Shown one piece after another: positions 14,897-23,678 of a stretch of DNA of 32,147 nt. The first letter of the stretch is position 1, and each line of letters starts with the position of its first letter. Source of the stretch: an uncultured Erysipelotrichaceae bacterium (GTDB taxonomy: Bacteria; Bacillota_I; Bacilli_A; Erysipelotrichales; Erysipelotrichaceae); assembly GCA_900315065.1 (NCBI GenBank), contig OMXQ01000021.1, positions 1 to 32,147 of the forward strand, given 5' to 3'. The position numbers and the translations under genes were made by a program. The notes below the pieces were generated by a model, which was not told the origin of the DNA, searched no databases, and was given only the letters and a program-made list of their open reading frames with translations.

Positions 14897-16131
14897 TATT
14901 TCGTGATGCTTTGAAGTCGATGAAACAGGATGCCGTAAAAGCCTTCTTCTACTGGCTGACGTTTGTGCTGACATCCATGTTTATCTTCCTGTATTTTAAT
15001 ATTGCCATGAGTGATCCGGCCATTCAGCCGTTTCAGAATTCGGATAACACCATTACCAATCTGAGTGCGCTTGTTGTTGCACTTTGTTCCGTGGATATTA
15101 TCTTTGCCAATCAGTTCTATATCAAAGCCAAGGGAAGAGATCTGGCTGTGCGCTTAGTGTGCGGGGCAACGTATCTTCATTTGTCCGGCTACTTATTGAT
15201 TCAGACATTGCTGCTGTTGTTGTGTGCAGCACCGCTTGGATTCGGATTAGGAATGGTGATGCTGCCGGTCTCGGAGAAGCTTCTGTTTTCCTTTTCTGCT
15301 TCTGCCTATCATCTGACCATCCACGCTGCTGCCATCGGGGAAGCCTTATTGATTATCGGCTATGTTGTTTTCTGGATTATTTTACTGAATATGAGTTTTT
15401 CCTATCAGAATGCCCAGATCATGTTAACCAGCAACAATGTTCTGCATGGCAGCACCACTGTAAAAAAATCTGCCTTGCTGAAGATCAAAATGATTGCAGG
15501 TGCAGTTCTGTATTTATTGCCGCTGGTTTTTTTCTACGGCAATCCGTATGCATCAACTGTTTCCGTCATTGTGGGTCTGGTCGGTCTGTATTTTGTACTC
15601 CGCTATGATGTACCTCTCTGGCTTGGAAACAGGATTGAAAAAAATTACGATTCGCCGATGAAATTAGCAGTACTGGGCATGATCCGGCAGGACCTGTCCA
15701 TTCTGAAATACAACATTTTCTTATTGATCTTTACGTCGGTCATCTTTGCCGGTCTTTTTGCCATGAACAGAGAAGGCATTATCGGTCTGATTGTGCTTGT
15801 TTCCTATATTGTCATGGTCATCATGCAGGTGCTGGCATTGATGTTCCGGTTTGCGACTTCAGCTGCCGGAAGAAAGAAGAACTTTGCGATTCTGCGGCAT
15901 CTTGGCTATGAAGAGACACAACTTATTGGGATCATGAAGAAAGAAGTATGGGGCGTTTACGGCATCGTTATGGTATTCACGCTTCTCTATATCATCAATT
16001 TATCGGCAGCCTATCTGAAAGAAGGCATTATGCCGCTTCCTGTAGTTTGTCTGCTGGTAGGAGTGCCGGTTCTTGTCTCGTTTTTTGCAGCATTGACGGA
16101 TCTGATGTTCTACCGCAAAGCCGTTCTCTAG
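14893..16131 (+). CDS. Compact FtsX-like/BceB-related ABC permease lacking the extracellular sensor domain
   Basis: This 412-residue membrane protein is translationally coupled to the ATPase gene by an ATGA overlap. By eye I count ten hydrophobic segments: AFFYWLTFVLTSMFIFLYF, then around residues 55-75, 90-120, 140-168, 193-213, 216-240, 272-292, 296-320, 350-372 and 378-402. The order and the RDALKSMKQDAVKAFFYW start resemble BceB-type permeases (about 620-660 residues, ten TM). In BceB a large extracellular domain of about 200 residues sits between TM7 and TM8. Here those two segments (KYNIFLLIFTSVIFAGLFAM and GLIVLVSYIVMVIMQVLALM) are joined by about six residues. The reading frame is intact and ends normally, so this is a compact form, not a truncation. 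Peptide sensing through that domain would not be possible. Confidence 0.75.
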   Translation: MIFRDALKSMKQDAVKAFFYWLTFVLTSMFIFLYFNIAMSDPAIQPFQNSDNTITNLSALVVALCSVDIIFANQFYIKAKGRDLAVRLVCGATYLHLSGYLLIQTLLLLLCAAPLGFGLGMVMLPVSEKLLFSFSASAYHLTIHAAAIGEALLIIGYVVFWIILLNMSFSYQNAQIMLTSNNVLHGSTTVKKSALLKIKMIAGAVLYLLPLVFFYGNPYASTVSVIVGLVGLYFVLRYDVPLWLGNRIEKNYDSPMKLAVLGMIRQDLSILKYNIFLLIFTSVIFAGLFAMNREGIIGLIVLVSYIVMVIMQVLALMFRFATSAAGRKKNFAILRHLGYEETQLIGIMKKEVWGVYGIVMVFTLLYIINLSAAYLKEGIMPLPVVCLLVGVPVLVSFFAALTDLMFYRKAVL

Positions 16132-16231
16132 TTTTTTTGCATGAAGTTATCAAACTGGTAACAGAATTTGTACAGGTTGTGTATTAAAATAGGAATAAGA
16201 ACAAAACAAAGAGAGAAAAGGGGTATTGTAT

Positions 16232-17215
16232 TTGAACGATGTGATCAGAATAGATCTCTATGATCTGAATGACGAGGAAGCGAGAAATCTCTTAGGGCCT
16301 GATGACCGCAATCTGAAGACCCTGCAGGAAATTACCGGCAGACAAATCAGTTATCGGAATTCCTGTTTCTTTGTGAGAAACTGCAATGAACTGGAAGTGC
16401 ATCTGATTGAAGAAATCCTGCATTCCCTCAAGTCCATTGCTGTTCAGGGCAAAGCAGTGAGCGAACAGGATGTCATCTATGCCGCCAGGTCTTTGAAAAA
16501 AGGCAATGAACCGGATTTCCAGGGCATGCAGAGTGTGATTGTCGGCAGAACTCTGGCAGGCAAAGCCATTTCTCCCAAGACCAAAGGCCAGGAGGAATTC
16601 GTTGAGAAGATGAATTCCTGTGATATTGTCTTTGCGACCGGACCAGCCGGCACCGGCAAGACGTATCTGGCAGTAGTGCAGGCAGTTTCTGCCATGAAGC
16701 GCGGCGAAGTCAAAAGAATCGTTCTGACCAGACCTGCCGTAGAAGCAGGTGAAAGCTTAGGTTTCTTACCAGGAGACCTTAAAGAAAAGGTAGATCCGTA
16801 TCTGACCCCTTTGTATGATGCATTGCACATCATGTTAGGCAATGAAGCCACTGATAAATTAATCGAAAGAGGTGCGATTGAAATTGCCCCGCTTGCCTAT
16901 ATGAGAGGACGCACACTGGATGATGCCTATGTTATTCTCGATGAAGCACAGAATACGACCATTGCCCAGATGAAGATGTTCCTGACCCGGCTTGGTTTCC
17001 ATTCCCATATGATCATCACGGGCGATGTGACCCAGATTGATCTGAACGGCAAACAGGAATCGGGTCTGATCCAGGCAGTCAGAATTCTCAAAGACGTGAA
17101 GGAAATCGGCTTTGTCGAATTGACCAGTGACGATGTTGTCCGTCATCCGTTAGTCCAGAAAATCATCGAATGTTATGAAAAAGCAGGACGCGGACAGACA
17201 AAAACGGATAAATAA
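16232..17215 (+). CDS. phoH: PhoH family ATPase
   Basis: PhoH-like proteins are P-loop NTPases linked to RNA metabolism and usually encoded beside ybeY. The 327-residue protein has an N-terminal nucleic-acid-binding-like region (about 1-110) and then the ATPase core. The core contains TGPAGTGKTYLAV (about 136-148), LTRPAVEAGESLGFLPGDL, AYMRGRTL, Walker B AYVILDEAQNTT (about 231-242) and ITGDVTQIDL. The C-terminal block is ELTSDDVVRHPLVQKII. I chose TTG 16232 as start because AAAAGGGG ends eight bases before it; the earlier TTG at 16226 is only two bases from that site. It is the head of the conserved phoH-ybeY-dgkA-cdd-era-recO-glyS neighbourhood, here cut off from ybeY by the V-ATPase and Na/Pi genes. 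A weak hairpin (CCTGGA/TCCAGG, 17223-17242) follows. Confidence 0.93.
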   Translation: MNDVIRIDLYDLNDEEARNLLGPDDRNLKTLQEITGRQISYRNSCFFVRNCNELEVHLIEEILHSLKSIAVQGKAVSEQDVIYAARSLKKGNEPDFQGMQSVIVGRTLAGKAISPKTKGQEEFVEKMNSCDIVFATGPAGTGKTYLAVVQAVSAMKRGEVKRIVLTRPAVEAGESLGFLPGDLKEKVDPYLTPLYDALHIMLGNEATDKLIERGAIEIAPLAYMRGRTLDDAYVILDEAQNTTIAQMKMFLTRLGFHSHMIITGDVTQIDLNGKQESGLIQAVRILKDVKEIGFVELTSDDVVRHPLVQKIIECYEKAGRGQTKTDK

Positions 17216-17268
17216 TTCAGAACCTGGATTCAGTTTTCCAGGGGTTTGTGTATTTGAGAGTGTGTGTA

Positions 17269-17296
17269 TTGAATAAACCTCAGATTGAGATAAAAT
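17269..17296 (+). promoter_or_regulatory. Promoter of the V-ATPase operon
   Basis: TTGAAT (17269-17274) and TAAAAT (17291-17296) are 16 bp apart, 37 bases before the first ATPase gene. The position rules out the upstream in-frame start at 17298. Confidence 0.6.
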
Positions 17297-17333
17297 ATTG
17301 AGGTCATCCACAAAAACGACAGGAAGTGAAAGT

Positions 17334-17666
17334 ATGGAAATAGATGCGATTAAAAAGCTGATTGAAACAGATGAAAGAGTCCGCAGGGAAATTCAGGAAG
17401 AATATGACAAGCGTGACAAATTCAAGCAGGAAATCGAAGCTGAAAAGAAAAAGATTTCTGATGAAGCATGGAAAGCAGTCAATCAGCAGGTAGAAGATAC
17501 ACGAAACCAGCTGCAGGCAAAAGTAAAGGCTGATGATGAAAAGAATCAGGCTTACTACGCCAGGGCAAGCGAACTTCTGAAGAAGGACTACGCTGAAAAC
17601 AAAGACAAGTGGCGTAAGGAAATCTATCATTACGTGCTTGGCAGTACAGCAAAGGAGGCACAATGA
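17334..17666 (+). CDS. V/A-type ATPase peripheral-stalk subunit G/H
   Basis: The 110-residue product is almost entirely charged coiled coil (MEIDAIKKLIETDERV, then repeated K/E-rich heptads, YYARASELLKKDYAE) and ends YHYVLGSTAKEAQ. This is the size and style of the G/H subunit that pairs with subunit E in the peripheral stalk and ties the A3B3 head to the membrane part. Sequence alone is weak for coiled coils, so the call rests largely on being the first gene of a complete V-ATPase operon that otherwise lacks this subunit. ATG 17334 follows AGGAAGTG. Its stop overlaps the start of subunit C by four bases. Confidence 0.8.
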   Translation: MEIDAIKKLIETDERVRREIQEEYDKRDKFKQEIEAEKKKISDEAWKAVNQQVEDTRNQLQAKVKADDEKNQAYYARASELLKKDYAENKDKWRKEIYHYVLGSTAKEAQ

Positions 17667-18700
17667 GCGCTGATGGTGCAATGGCAGCCAAGGCCAGAGC
17701 AATGTTCGGCGAGCGCCTCAATGCGGATGCGTATGCAGCGTTGCTGCAGAAAAGATCACTAGGTGAGATTGTTGCGTATCTCAAAACCAATACGCTTTAC
17801 AAACACGCCCTGGAAGGCGTCAATGAAAAGGCAATTCACCGCGGCCAGCTGGAAGTATTGCTAAGAAGATCTTCCTTTGACAGATTGCAGAAACTGCTCC
17901 GCTATGGATCAAAGGAAAGCACCGAACTGATCATGGCCATGGTCATGAACATGGAAATCGAAATGATTCTCCAGTGCATCCGTTCTCTGATCAATCCTGA
18001 CAGCGATGAAAGACAGCAGATGATCGCGGAAATGCCGATGTACATTTCTCATTACATGTCATTTGATATCTCATTGTTAACGGATGTGACTAGCTACGAT
18101 GATCTGCTGAATTTACTGAAGGATACCGTTTACTACGATATTCTGCGTCGGCATCGTACCAATGATCTTCTGTCCATTGATGCCGCAAGCCTGGAACATG
18201 AGATGCGGGATGCCTATTATCAGAAGCTGATCAGAATCGCAAAAGCAAATACGTCCGGATCAGAAAGAGGCATTATTCTGCAGATGATCTCCATGGGTGC
18301 AGAACTTGAAACAATTTCAATCATTTACCGTATGAAGAAATACTTCCGGGTTGCCCCGGCTGAGATTGAACATGCGGTACCGCTGCGTACCTGCCTCTTC
18401 AAAGAAGCAGAAATGTGGAAGATGATTGAAGAAGACAGTGCGGAAGATGTACTGGACAAGTTGTCCCGCCGCTATCACCGCTATGTCAGAAACGCCGATC
18501 CGGCCAACATTGACCGCTTTATTGAAAGAATTACCTATAACATTTACTACACTGTGATTGAAACAGAAACAAGTGAGAACCTGGTCCTGATCAGTTACCT
18601 GAAACTTTCCCAGATTGAGATTCACAATGTGATCAATATCTGTGAAGGTGTCAGATACCGGATCTCCAACGACAGAATCAGAGCTCTGCTTGTGTATTAA
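17663..18700 (+). CDS. ntpC: V/A-type ATPase subunit C (central-stalk socket)
   Basis: Subunit C (homologue of eukaryotic V-ATPase subunit d) joins the rotor shaft to the membrane ring. The 345-residue all-helical protein begins MSADGAMAAKARAMFGERL and has the family pattern of LLQKRSLGEIVAYLKTNTLY near the N-terminus. Repeated three-fold helical bundles follow, with RLQKLLRYGSKE and EIHNVINICEGVRYRIS near the C-terminus, the latter resembling the usual NI(I/R)xIxEGxRY. Length is normal (about 330-350). It is coupled to the upstream gene by ATGA. In Enterococcus and most clostridial operons this gene lies after subunits I, K and E; here it precedes I. Confidence 0.9.
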   Translation: MSADGAMAAKARAMFGERLNADAYAALLQKRSLGEIVAYLKTNTLYKHALEGVNEKAIHRGQLEVLLRRSSFDRLQKLLRYGSKESTELIMAMVMNMEIEMILQCIRSLINPDSDERQQMIAEMPMYISHYMSFDISLLTDVTSYDDLLNLLKDTVYYDILRRHRTNDLLSIDAASLEHEMRDAYYQKLIRIAKANTSGSERGIILQMISMGAELETISIIYRMKKYFRVAPAEIEHAVPLRTCLFKEAEMWKMIEEDSAEDVLDKLSRRYHRYVRNADPANIDRFIERITYNIYYTVIETETSENLVLISYLKLSQIEIHNVINICEGVRYRISNDRIRALLVY

Positions 18701-18716
18701 GAGAGGAGTCAGATGA

Positions 18717-20516
18717 ATGGCAATTGTCAAAATGAAGTTCGTTGAAGCATCAACGGATGAAGCACATCGTGATGCCATGCTTCTGCAGGGAATGAATTCC
18801 GGCCTGCTGGATGTTACGCCTGCGGATCAGATTGTCACCGATGAAAACGGCGGACAGATGATCTCCCAGGACAATCCGTTTGCGGATTACAAGCAGACTC
18901 TGCAGAACTTTGCCCACGCGGTAGGTTTCACCTTTGATGAAACGAAGAAACCATCCCGTACGTATACGAAGGAAGAAATTGAATCTTTCCTGTCCGGATT
19001 GAATGAAACTTTCGGCATCAACAGTGATTCTGCCGAAGTCATTCTTACCCCGGATGATGAAAAGGCTCTGGCGGCATTGAGCGAATGCGGGTTTGAGAAA
19101 ATCCATGCCTGCCGGTATCTGAACTTTGGTTTCGGCCGGATGCCGAGAGAAAGTTTCCCTAAGCTTTCTGCTTACCGGGATGTCAACTTCGTCCATCATA
19201 GATTGCACGATACCAAGCAGTATATCTGGATGGTTTATGTAACTTCTGATTCCTATGCAGATCAGGTTGCGAACATCTTCAAGTCCCTGTACTTTGAACC
19301 GATGGAAATTCCGAATGTCGATGTGCATCGGCTGCTGCATGAATACGAAGACAAGCTGAATGATCTCTGGGCATATTGTTCCCAGGAGAACGAAATCATC
19401 TCCCGTTACAAGTACATTTCCGTATTTGACAAAAAGCAGGTGCTTTCCGGCTTTGTCACCGCTGACAGCGTTGAAAAGTACAAGGAAACTTACAAGGATC
19501 TGCCGGTAGAATTCACGGTGAAGGATCCGGAAGAAGTACCGCAGCTGCAGTGTCCGACCTTATTGAAGAACAACTGGTTTGCAAGACCTTTTGAACTTTA
19601 TGTTGACATGTATTCCATGCCTGCATACGGTGACTTCGATCCGACTTTCTTCTTAGCCATCACGTATTGCATTCTGTTCGGTATCATGTTCGGTGATATG
19701 GGACAGGGCATTGTGCTGATGCTGATCGGCTTCCTGTTTGAGAAAAAGGGCAGGCTGTTCGGTATCATCGGCAGAGTCGGCATTACTTCCACGATCATGG
19801 GTTTCCTCTTCGGTTCCCTGTTCGGTTATGAAGATGCTTTGAATCCGCTGCATCAGAAGTTGTTCCATGTGCGTGAAAAGCTCTTCGATGTCATGGCAAA
19901 TTCCAATACAATGACGCTGCTGGGCGGTGCCTTGTTAGTCGGTGCTGTATTGATTGCATGTTCCATGATCATCAATATTGTGAACAACATCCGCCACAAG
20001 AAGTGGGGCGAAGTATGGTTCTCGCAGAATGGCGTTGCCGGTATCTTCTTCTATACCTATGTGGTATTGGCTGCCGGCGGTTATCTGACCGGGGCTTACA
20101 ACCTGCTGCTTGCACCGTTTGTCGTTCTGTTTGTGATTGTGCCTGTCTTCTGTTTCCTGATGAAGGAACCGCTGACCAATCTCATCAGTCATAAGCCGGT
20201 CAAGCCGGCAGAAGGCTGGGGCGGCTACATGACCCAGAATGTCTTCGAAGTATTGGAAATTCTGCTGTCATTTGTGACCAACTCCATGTCGTATCTGCGT
20301 GTCGGCGGCTTCGTATTGTCACATGCCGGCATGATGCTTGTTGTTATGACGCTGGTCAAGATGACGGGCAATGCAGGACCAGTAGTCCTGGTCATCGGCA
20401 ATGCCTTTGTCATGGTACTGGAAGGCCTGGTTGTAGGTATTCAGGCTCTGCGTCTTGAATATTATGAAATGTTCTCCCGTTACTATACCGGCGGGGGAAG
20501 AAAGTTTGCAGCATAA
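18717..20516 (+). CDS. ntpI: V/A-type ATPase subunit I (a-subunit)
   Basis: Subunit I forms the stator half-channels that pass ions to the proteolipid ring. The 599-residue protein has a soluble N-terminal arm (about 1-305) that contacts the peripheral stalks, and a membrane half from about 310 with repeated hydrophobic segments (FFLAITYCILFGIMFGDMGQ, LMLIGFLFEKKGRLFG and later). The essential stator arginine is in NSMSYLRVGGFVLSHAGMM, Arg528. The size is a little below the common 640-690. ATG 18717 has GAGAGGAG upstream; an ATG at 18713 is out of frame. The C-terminal YYEMFSRYYTGGGRKFA matches the family end (EFYGKFYxGxGxxF). Confidence 0.95.
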   Translation: MAIVKMKFVEASTDEAHRDAMLLQGMNSGLLDVTPADQIVTDENGGQMISQDNPFADYKQTLQNFAHAVGFTFDETKKPSRTYTKEEIESFLSGLNETFGINSDSAEVILTPDDEKALAALSECGFEKIHACRYLNFGFGRMPRESFPKLSAYRDVNFVHHRLHDTKQYIWMVYVTSDSYADQVANIFKSLYFEPMEIPNVDVHRLLHEYEDKLNDLWAYCSQENEIISRYKYISVFDKKQVLSGFVTADSVEKYKETYKDLPVEFTVKDPEEVPQLQCPTLLKNNWFARPFELYVDMYSMPAYGDFDPTFFLAITYCILFGIMFGDMGQGIVLMLIGFLFEKKGRLFGIIGRVGITSTIMGFLFGSLFGYEDALNPLHQKLFHVREKLFDVMANSNTMTLLGGALLVGAVLIACSMIINIVNNIRHKKWGEVWFSQNGVAGIFFYTYVVLAAGGYLTGAYNLLLAPFVVLFVIVPVFCFLMKEPLTNLISHKPVKPAEGWGGYMTQNVFEVLEILLSFVTNSMSYLRVGGFVLSHAGMMLVVMTLVKMTGNAGPVVLVIGNAFVMVLEGLVVGIQALRLEYYEMFSRYYTGGGRKFAA

Positions 20517-20555
20517 GTAATTGAAGGACAGAAAGTCCGGGAGGAAAAAATTATT

Positions 20556-20990
20556 ATGTTAACTATCAGTGAAATGTTATTGCCGCTTGTTGCCGTTGTA
20601 CTCGTGATCGGTCCGCTTTGGATCATGTTCCGCAAGGGTGTTAACCGCACCAATGCCAGAAGCAGACTGCTTGCTCAGATTTCTTTGTTTGCAGGTGTAT
20701 TCCTTGTCTGCATGATCGTCGGCGGTCATCAGTTTGTCGCTTTTGCTGAAGATGCTTCTGCTACTGCTGCTGACAGCGCAAAGGGCTATGGTTTCCTGGC
20801 TGCCGCAATTGCGGTTGCTGCTTCTTCTCTTGGTGCTGCCTGGGCTGTTGCCAAGGCTGCTCCGGCTGCCATCGGTGCTATTTCTGAAAATCCGGATAAC
20901 TTCGGTAAAGCAATCATCTTCGTCGCCCTGGGTGAAGGTATTGCCATTTATGGTCTTCTGATTTCCATCCTCATCATCAACGCACTCTGA
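20556..20990 (+). CDS. ntpK: V/A-type ATPase proteolipid subunit K
   Basis: The ring subunit carries the ion through the membrane. The 144-residue protein has four hydrophobic segments: 6-25, 41-63, 77-99 and 117-142. Only the second pair looks like a classic proteolipid hairpin, with the loop ISENPDNFGKA and the ion-binding carboxylate Glu127 in VALGEGIAIYGLL. The first pair (LLPLVAVVLVIGPLWIMF and QISLFAGVFLVCMIVGGH) has no carboxylate. This layout is known in clostridial V-ATPases and gives one ion site per four helices. The residues used by the Enterococcus Na+ ring (the TQ pair, a Thr after the Glu) are not apparent. GGGAGGA precedes ATG 20556. Confidence 0.92.
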   Translation: MLTISEMLLPLVAVVLVIGPLWIMFRKGVNRTNARSRLLAQISLFAGVFLVCMIVGGHQFVAFAEDASATAADSAKGYGFLAAAIAVAASSLGAAWAVAKAAPAAIGAISENPDNFGKAIIFVALGEGIAIYGLLISILIINAL

Positions 20991-21298
20991 TGAAGGCATT
21001 CTGCATCAGTGACAACACCGATACCCAGACGGGTATGCGTTTAGCCGGCATTGAAGGCGGCGTGTATCATGAGCGTGAAGCAATTCTGAAGAAACTTGAT
21101 GAATTGATTCATGATCCTGAGATTGCCGTTATTCTGATGACGACCAAGTGTGTTGAATTAACCGGCGACGTGGTTTCAGATTACAAACTCAATCTGCCGC
21201 GTCCGCTGATTGTTGAAATCCCGGATCGACATGGTTCCGGCAATATCGGCGCAACGATTGATTCCTATATCAGTGAAGCGATCGGTATCAAACTGTGA
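20990..21298 (+). CDS. ntpG: V/A-type ATPase subunit F
   Basis: Subunit F is a small Rossmann-like protein of the rotor shaft, binding subunit D and tuning ATPase activity. The 102-residue protein has the family pattern KAFCISDNTDTQTGMRLAGI at the N-terminus, a central IAVILMTTKCVE strand-helix and LIVEIPDRHGSG near the end, close to the usual P-x-I-x-x-I-P. Length is normal. Its ATG shares one base with the stop of subunit K (TGATG). The symbol follows the Enterococcus naming, where this subunit is NtpG. Confidence 0.92.
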   Translation: MKAFCISDNTDTQTGMRLAGIEGGVYHEREAILKKLDELIHDPEIAVILMTTKCVELTGDVVSDYKLNLPRPLIVEIPDRHGSGNIGATIDSYISEAIGIKL

Positions 21299-21302
21299 GG
21301 TG

Positions 21303-21914
21303 ATGGAATTGGAAAAGTATGAAGAGGAAATCCTGAAGAAGATTGATGAGGACGTCAGTTCGAATGCGGATCTGATCCGTACACAGGTAGAGACCGAGAA
21401 TGAAAATCTTCACCAGGATCAGCTTTCCTTTTTCAAGGAAGGCCTGAAGAAGGAAACAGATACTTATCTGGAAAAAGAACTGGCAGAACAGCGTTTCTTC
21501 GCTGCTACCAAGACTTCTACCGATAAGATGAATACAAAGAAAAAGCTTCTGGCTCTGCGTCAGTCATTGAGTGATGAACTATTCAATGATGTCCGCAGCG
21601 ACCTGAAGAAATTTACCAAGTCAGCTGAATATGAAACCTGGCTTCGTGATCGTCTCAGGGAAGTTCCGTTAAGCAGAACCGGATATTTCCTGGCACGGGA
21701 AGAAGACATGGATCTTCTGAAGAAGCTGCTTGCTGAGATTCATTGTGATCTTGAAGTAAAGAAGGGTTATCCTGAAATCGGCGGTTTTGTTTATGCCGAT
21801 GTGGAAAACAGCGTTGAATACAGCTGTACATTAGGCGAAAAACTGAAGGAAGCGGGCGAATGGTTCCGCAACCATGCAGAATTTTATATTACGGAAAGCG
21901 GTGAAAATGTATGA
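21303..21914 (+). CDS. ntpE: V/A-type ATPase subunit E (peripheral stalk)
   Basis: Subunit E pairs with G/H to make the peripheral stalks. The 203-residue protein starts MELEKYEEEILKKIDEDV with a long helical N-terminal half. It ends in a mixed globular domain (LEVKKGYPEIGGFVYADVE, where the GG(F/V) strand pair is typical). I chose ATG 21303, which follows GAGGTG and begins the helical family N-terminus. Upstream in-frame codons to 21210 lie inside subunit F and encode unrelated residues. Its 3' end overlaps subunit A by four bases. Confidence 0.88.
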   Translation: MELEKYEEEILKKIDEDVSSNADLIRTQVETENENLHQDQLSFFKEGLKKETDTYLEKELAEQRFFAATKTSTDKMNTKKKLLALRQSLSDELFNDVRSDLKKFTKSAEYETWLRDRLREVPLSRTGYFLAREEDMDLLKKLLAEIHCDLEVKKGYPEIGGFVYADVENSVEYSCTLGEKLKEAGEWFRNHAEFYITESGENV

Positions 21915-23662
21915 GTGATGTCATTTATTCCATCAACGGTTCCGTCATTTCCGTCCGTCATGCCAAAAATCTTGCCATGCGTGAGATGGTATATGTCGGT
22001 GATAAGAAACTGCTTGGCGAAGTGATCCGTATTGATGACGACAGAGTCATGATCCAGGTCTATGAATCCACAACCGGATTAAGACCAGGCGAAGAAGTCG
22101 TCGGTACCGGTTCATTATTGAATGCAACTTTAGGTCCTGGCATTCTGCGCAATATCTATGATGGTATTGAAAGACCTTTGCAGCAGATTGCGGAGGAACA
22201 AGGTGCCTTTATCTCAGCCGGCAAGACAATTGCTTCGCTGGATGAAAATAAGAAGTGGCATGTCACCATGAAGATCAAGGAAGGCGATCAGGTAAAGGGC
22301 GGACAGATTTTTGCGACCTGTCCGGAGACCAGTCTGATTGAACATCGTTCTCTGATCCCGGTCGGTATTTCCGGTACAGTGGTCAAGGCTGTTGGCGATG
22401 GTGATTATACAGTTAACGACGTTCTTGCCGAAATCAAAGATGAAGAAAGCGGCAAGGTTACGGAAGTATATCTGAAGCAGAAGTGGCCGATCCGTAATCC
22501 GCGTCCGATTCTGAACAGAGAACCGATTTCCATGCCGTTGGTAACCGGCCAGCGTGTCATTGATACCATGTTCCCGATTGCCAAGGGCGGCTCGAGTGCA
22601 TTGCCGGGCGGTTTTGGTGCCGGCAAGACAATGATGCAGCATCAGATCGCCAAGTGGTGTGATGCCGATATCATCGTTTACGTTGGCTGCGGCGAGCGCG
22701 GCAACGAAATGACCCAGGTTCTGGAAGAATTCTCTGAACTGACTGACCCGAAGAGCGGCAAGCCTCTGTTAGATAGAACCGTATTGATTGCCAATACTTC
22801 CAACATGCCGGTAGCAGCTCGTGAAGCAAGTATCTATACTGGTGTTACGATTGCTGAGTATTATCGTGACATGGGCTATCATGTTGCCTTAATGGCAGAT
22901 TCTTCTTCCCGTTGGGCAGAAGCATTGCGTGAAATTTCCGGCCGTCTGGAAGAAATGCCGGCTGAAGAAGGCTTCCCGGCTTACCTGCCGTCCCGTATTG
23001 CCCAGTTCTATGAAAGAGCAGGCTATGTGGATACCTTATCCGGCAGCAAGGGTTCCGTTACTTTGATCGGCGCCGTATCTCCGCAAGGCGGTGACTTCTC
23101 TGAACCGGTTACAGCCAATACAAAGAGATTCGTCAGATGTTTCTGGGCATTGGATAAGTCGCTTGCTTACGCAAGACACTTCCCGGCCATGAACTGGAAT
23201 GAATCTTATTCCGAATACATTGATGATCTTTCTCATTGGTACAACCAGAATGTTGCTCATGACTTCCTGGATCTGCGTGCAATGATGCAGACAGTTCTGC
23301 ATGAAGAAGCCAATCTGATGGAAGTCGTCAAGCTGATCGGTTCGGATGTATTGCCGGAAGATCAGAAGCTGACACTGGAAATTGCCCGTGTTATTCGTGT
23401 CGGTTTCCTGCAGCAGAATGCATTCCACAAGGACGATACATCTGTTTCGCTTGAGAAGCAGTACAAGATGATGAAGACCATCGACTATCTGCGCCGTGCC
23501 TGCAGCCAATATGTTGCTAAGAAGATTCCGGTTACTTTGATCAAAGAAACAGGCATCTTTGAAAAGGTCATTCAGATCAAGTATGAAGTACCAAATGACA
23601 AGCTGGCATTGCTCGATGAATATCCGGCTATGATTGATGCCGCACTGGCTAAGATTGAATGA
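21911..23662 (+). CDS. ntpA: V/A-type ATPase catalytic subunit A
   Basis: Subunit A carries the catalytic sites of the A3B3 head. The 583-residue protein has the beta-barrel start [17 protein letters not shown], the long non-homologous insert specific to A subunits (about 110-185), and the P-loop [12 protein letters not shown] at about 231-242. It also has the catalytic [15 protein letters not shown] block, [19 protein letters not shown] and a C-terminal helical bundle. Length is typical. It starts by ATGA overlap with subunit E and is 16 bases from subunit B. With B, D, F, E, H, C, I and K all present, the operon can encode a full rotary enzyme. The direction of use (ion pumping or ATP synthesis) cannot be read from sequence. 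Confidence 0.98.
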   Translation: MSDVIYSINGSVISVRHAKNLAMREMVYVGDKKLLGEVIRIDDDRVMIQVYESTTGLRPGEEVVGTGSLLNATLGPGILRNIYDGIERPLQQIAEEQGAFISAGKTIASLDENKKWHVTMKIKEGDQVKGGQIFATCPETSLIEHRSLIPVGISGTVVKAVGDGDYTVNDVLAEIKDEESGKVTEVYLKQKWPIRNPRPILNREPISMPLVTGQRVIDTMFPIAKGGSSALPGGFGAGKTMMQHQIAKWCDADIIVYVGCGERGNEMTQVLEEFSELTDPKSGKPLLDRTVLIANTSNMPVAAREASIYTGVTIAEYYRDMGYHVALMADSSSRWAEALREISGRLEEMPAEEGFPAYLPSRIAQFYERAGYVDTLSGSKGSVTLIGAVSPQGGDFSEPVTANTKRFVRCFWALDKSLAYARHFPAMNWNESYSEYIDDLSHWYNQNVAHDFLDLRAMMQTVLHEEANLMEVVKLIGSDVLPEDQKLTLEIARVIRVGFLQQNAFHKDDTSVSLEKQYKMMKTIDYLRRACSQYVAKKIPVTLIKETGIFEKVIQIKYEVPNDKLALLDEYPAMIDAALAKIE

Positions 23663-23678
23663 AAGGGGGATCAGAAAC

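Noticed and set aside
16131-16160. T7 run right after the permease stop as a terminator
   Set aside because: No stem can be drawn immediately before the T run.
17223-17242. CCTGGA/TCCAGG hairpin after phoH as a terminator
   Set aside because: The stem is short and the following bases (GGTTTGTG) lack a proper T run, so it is mentioned only with phoH.
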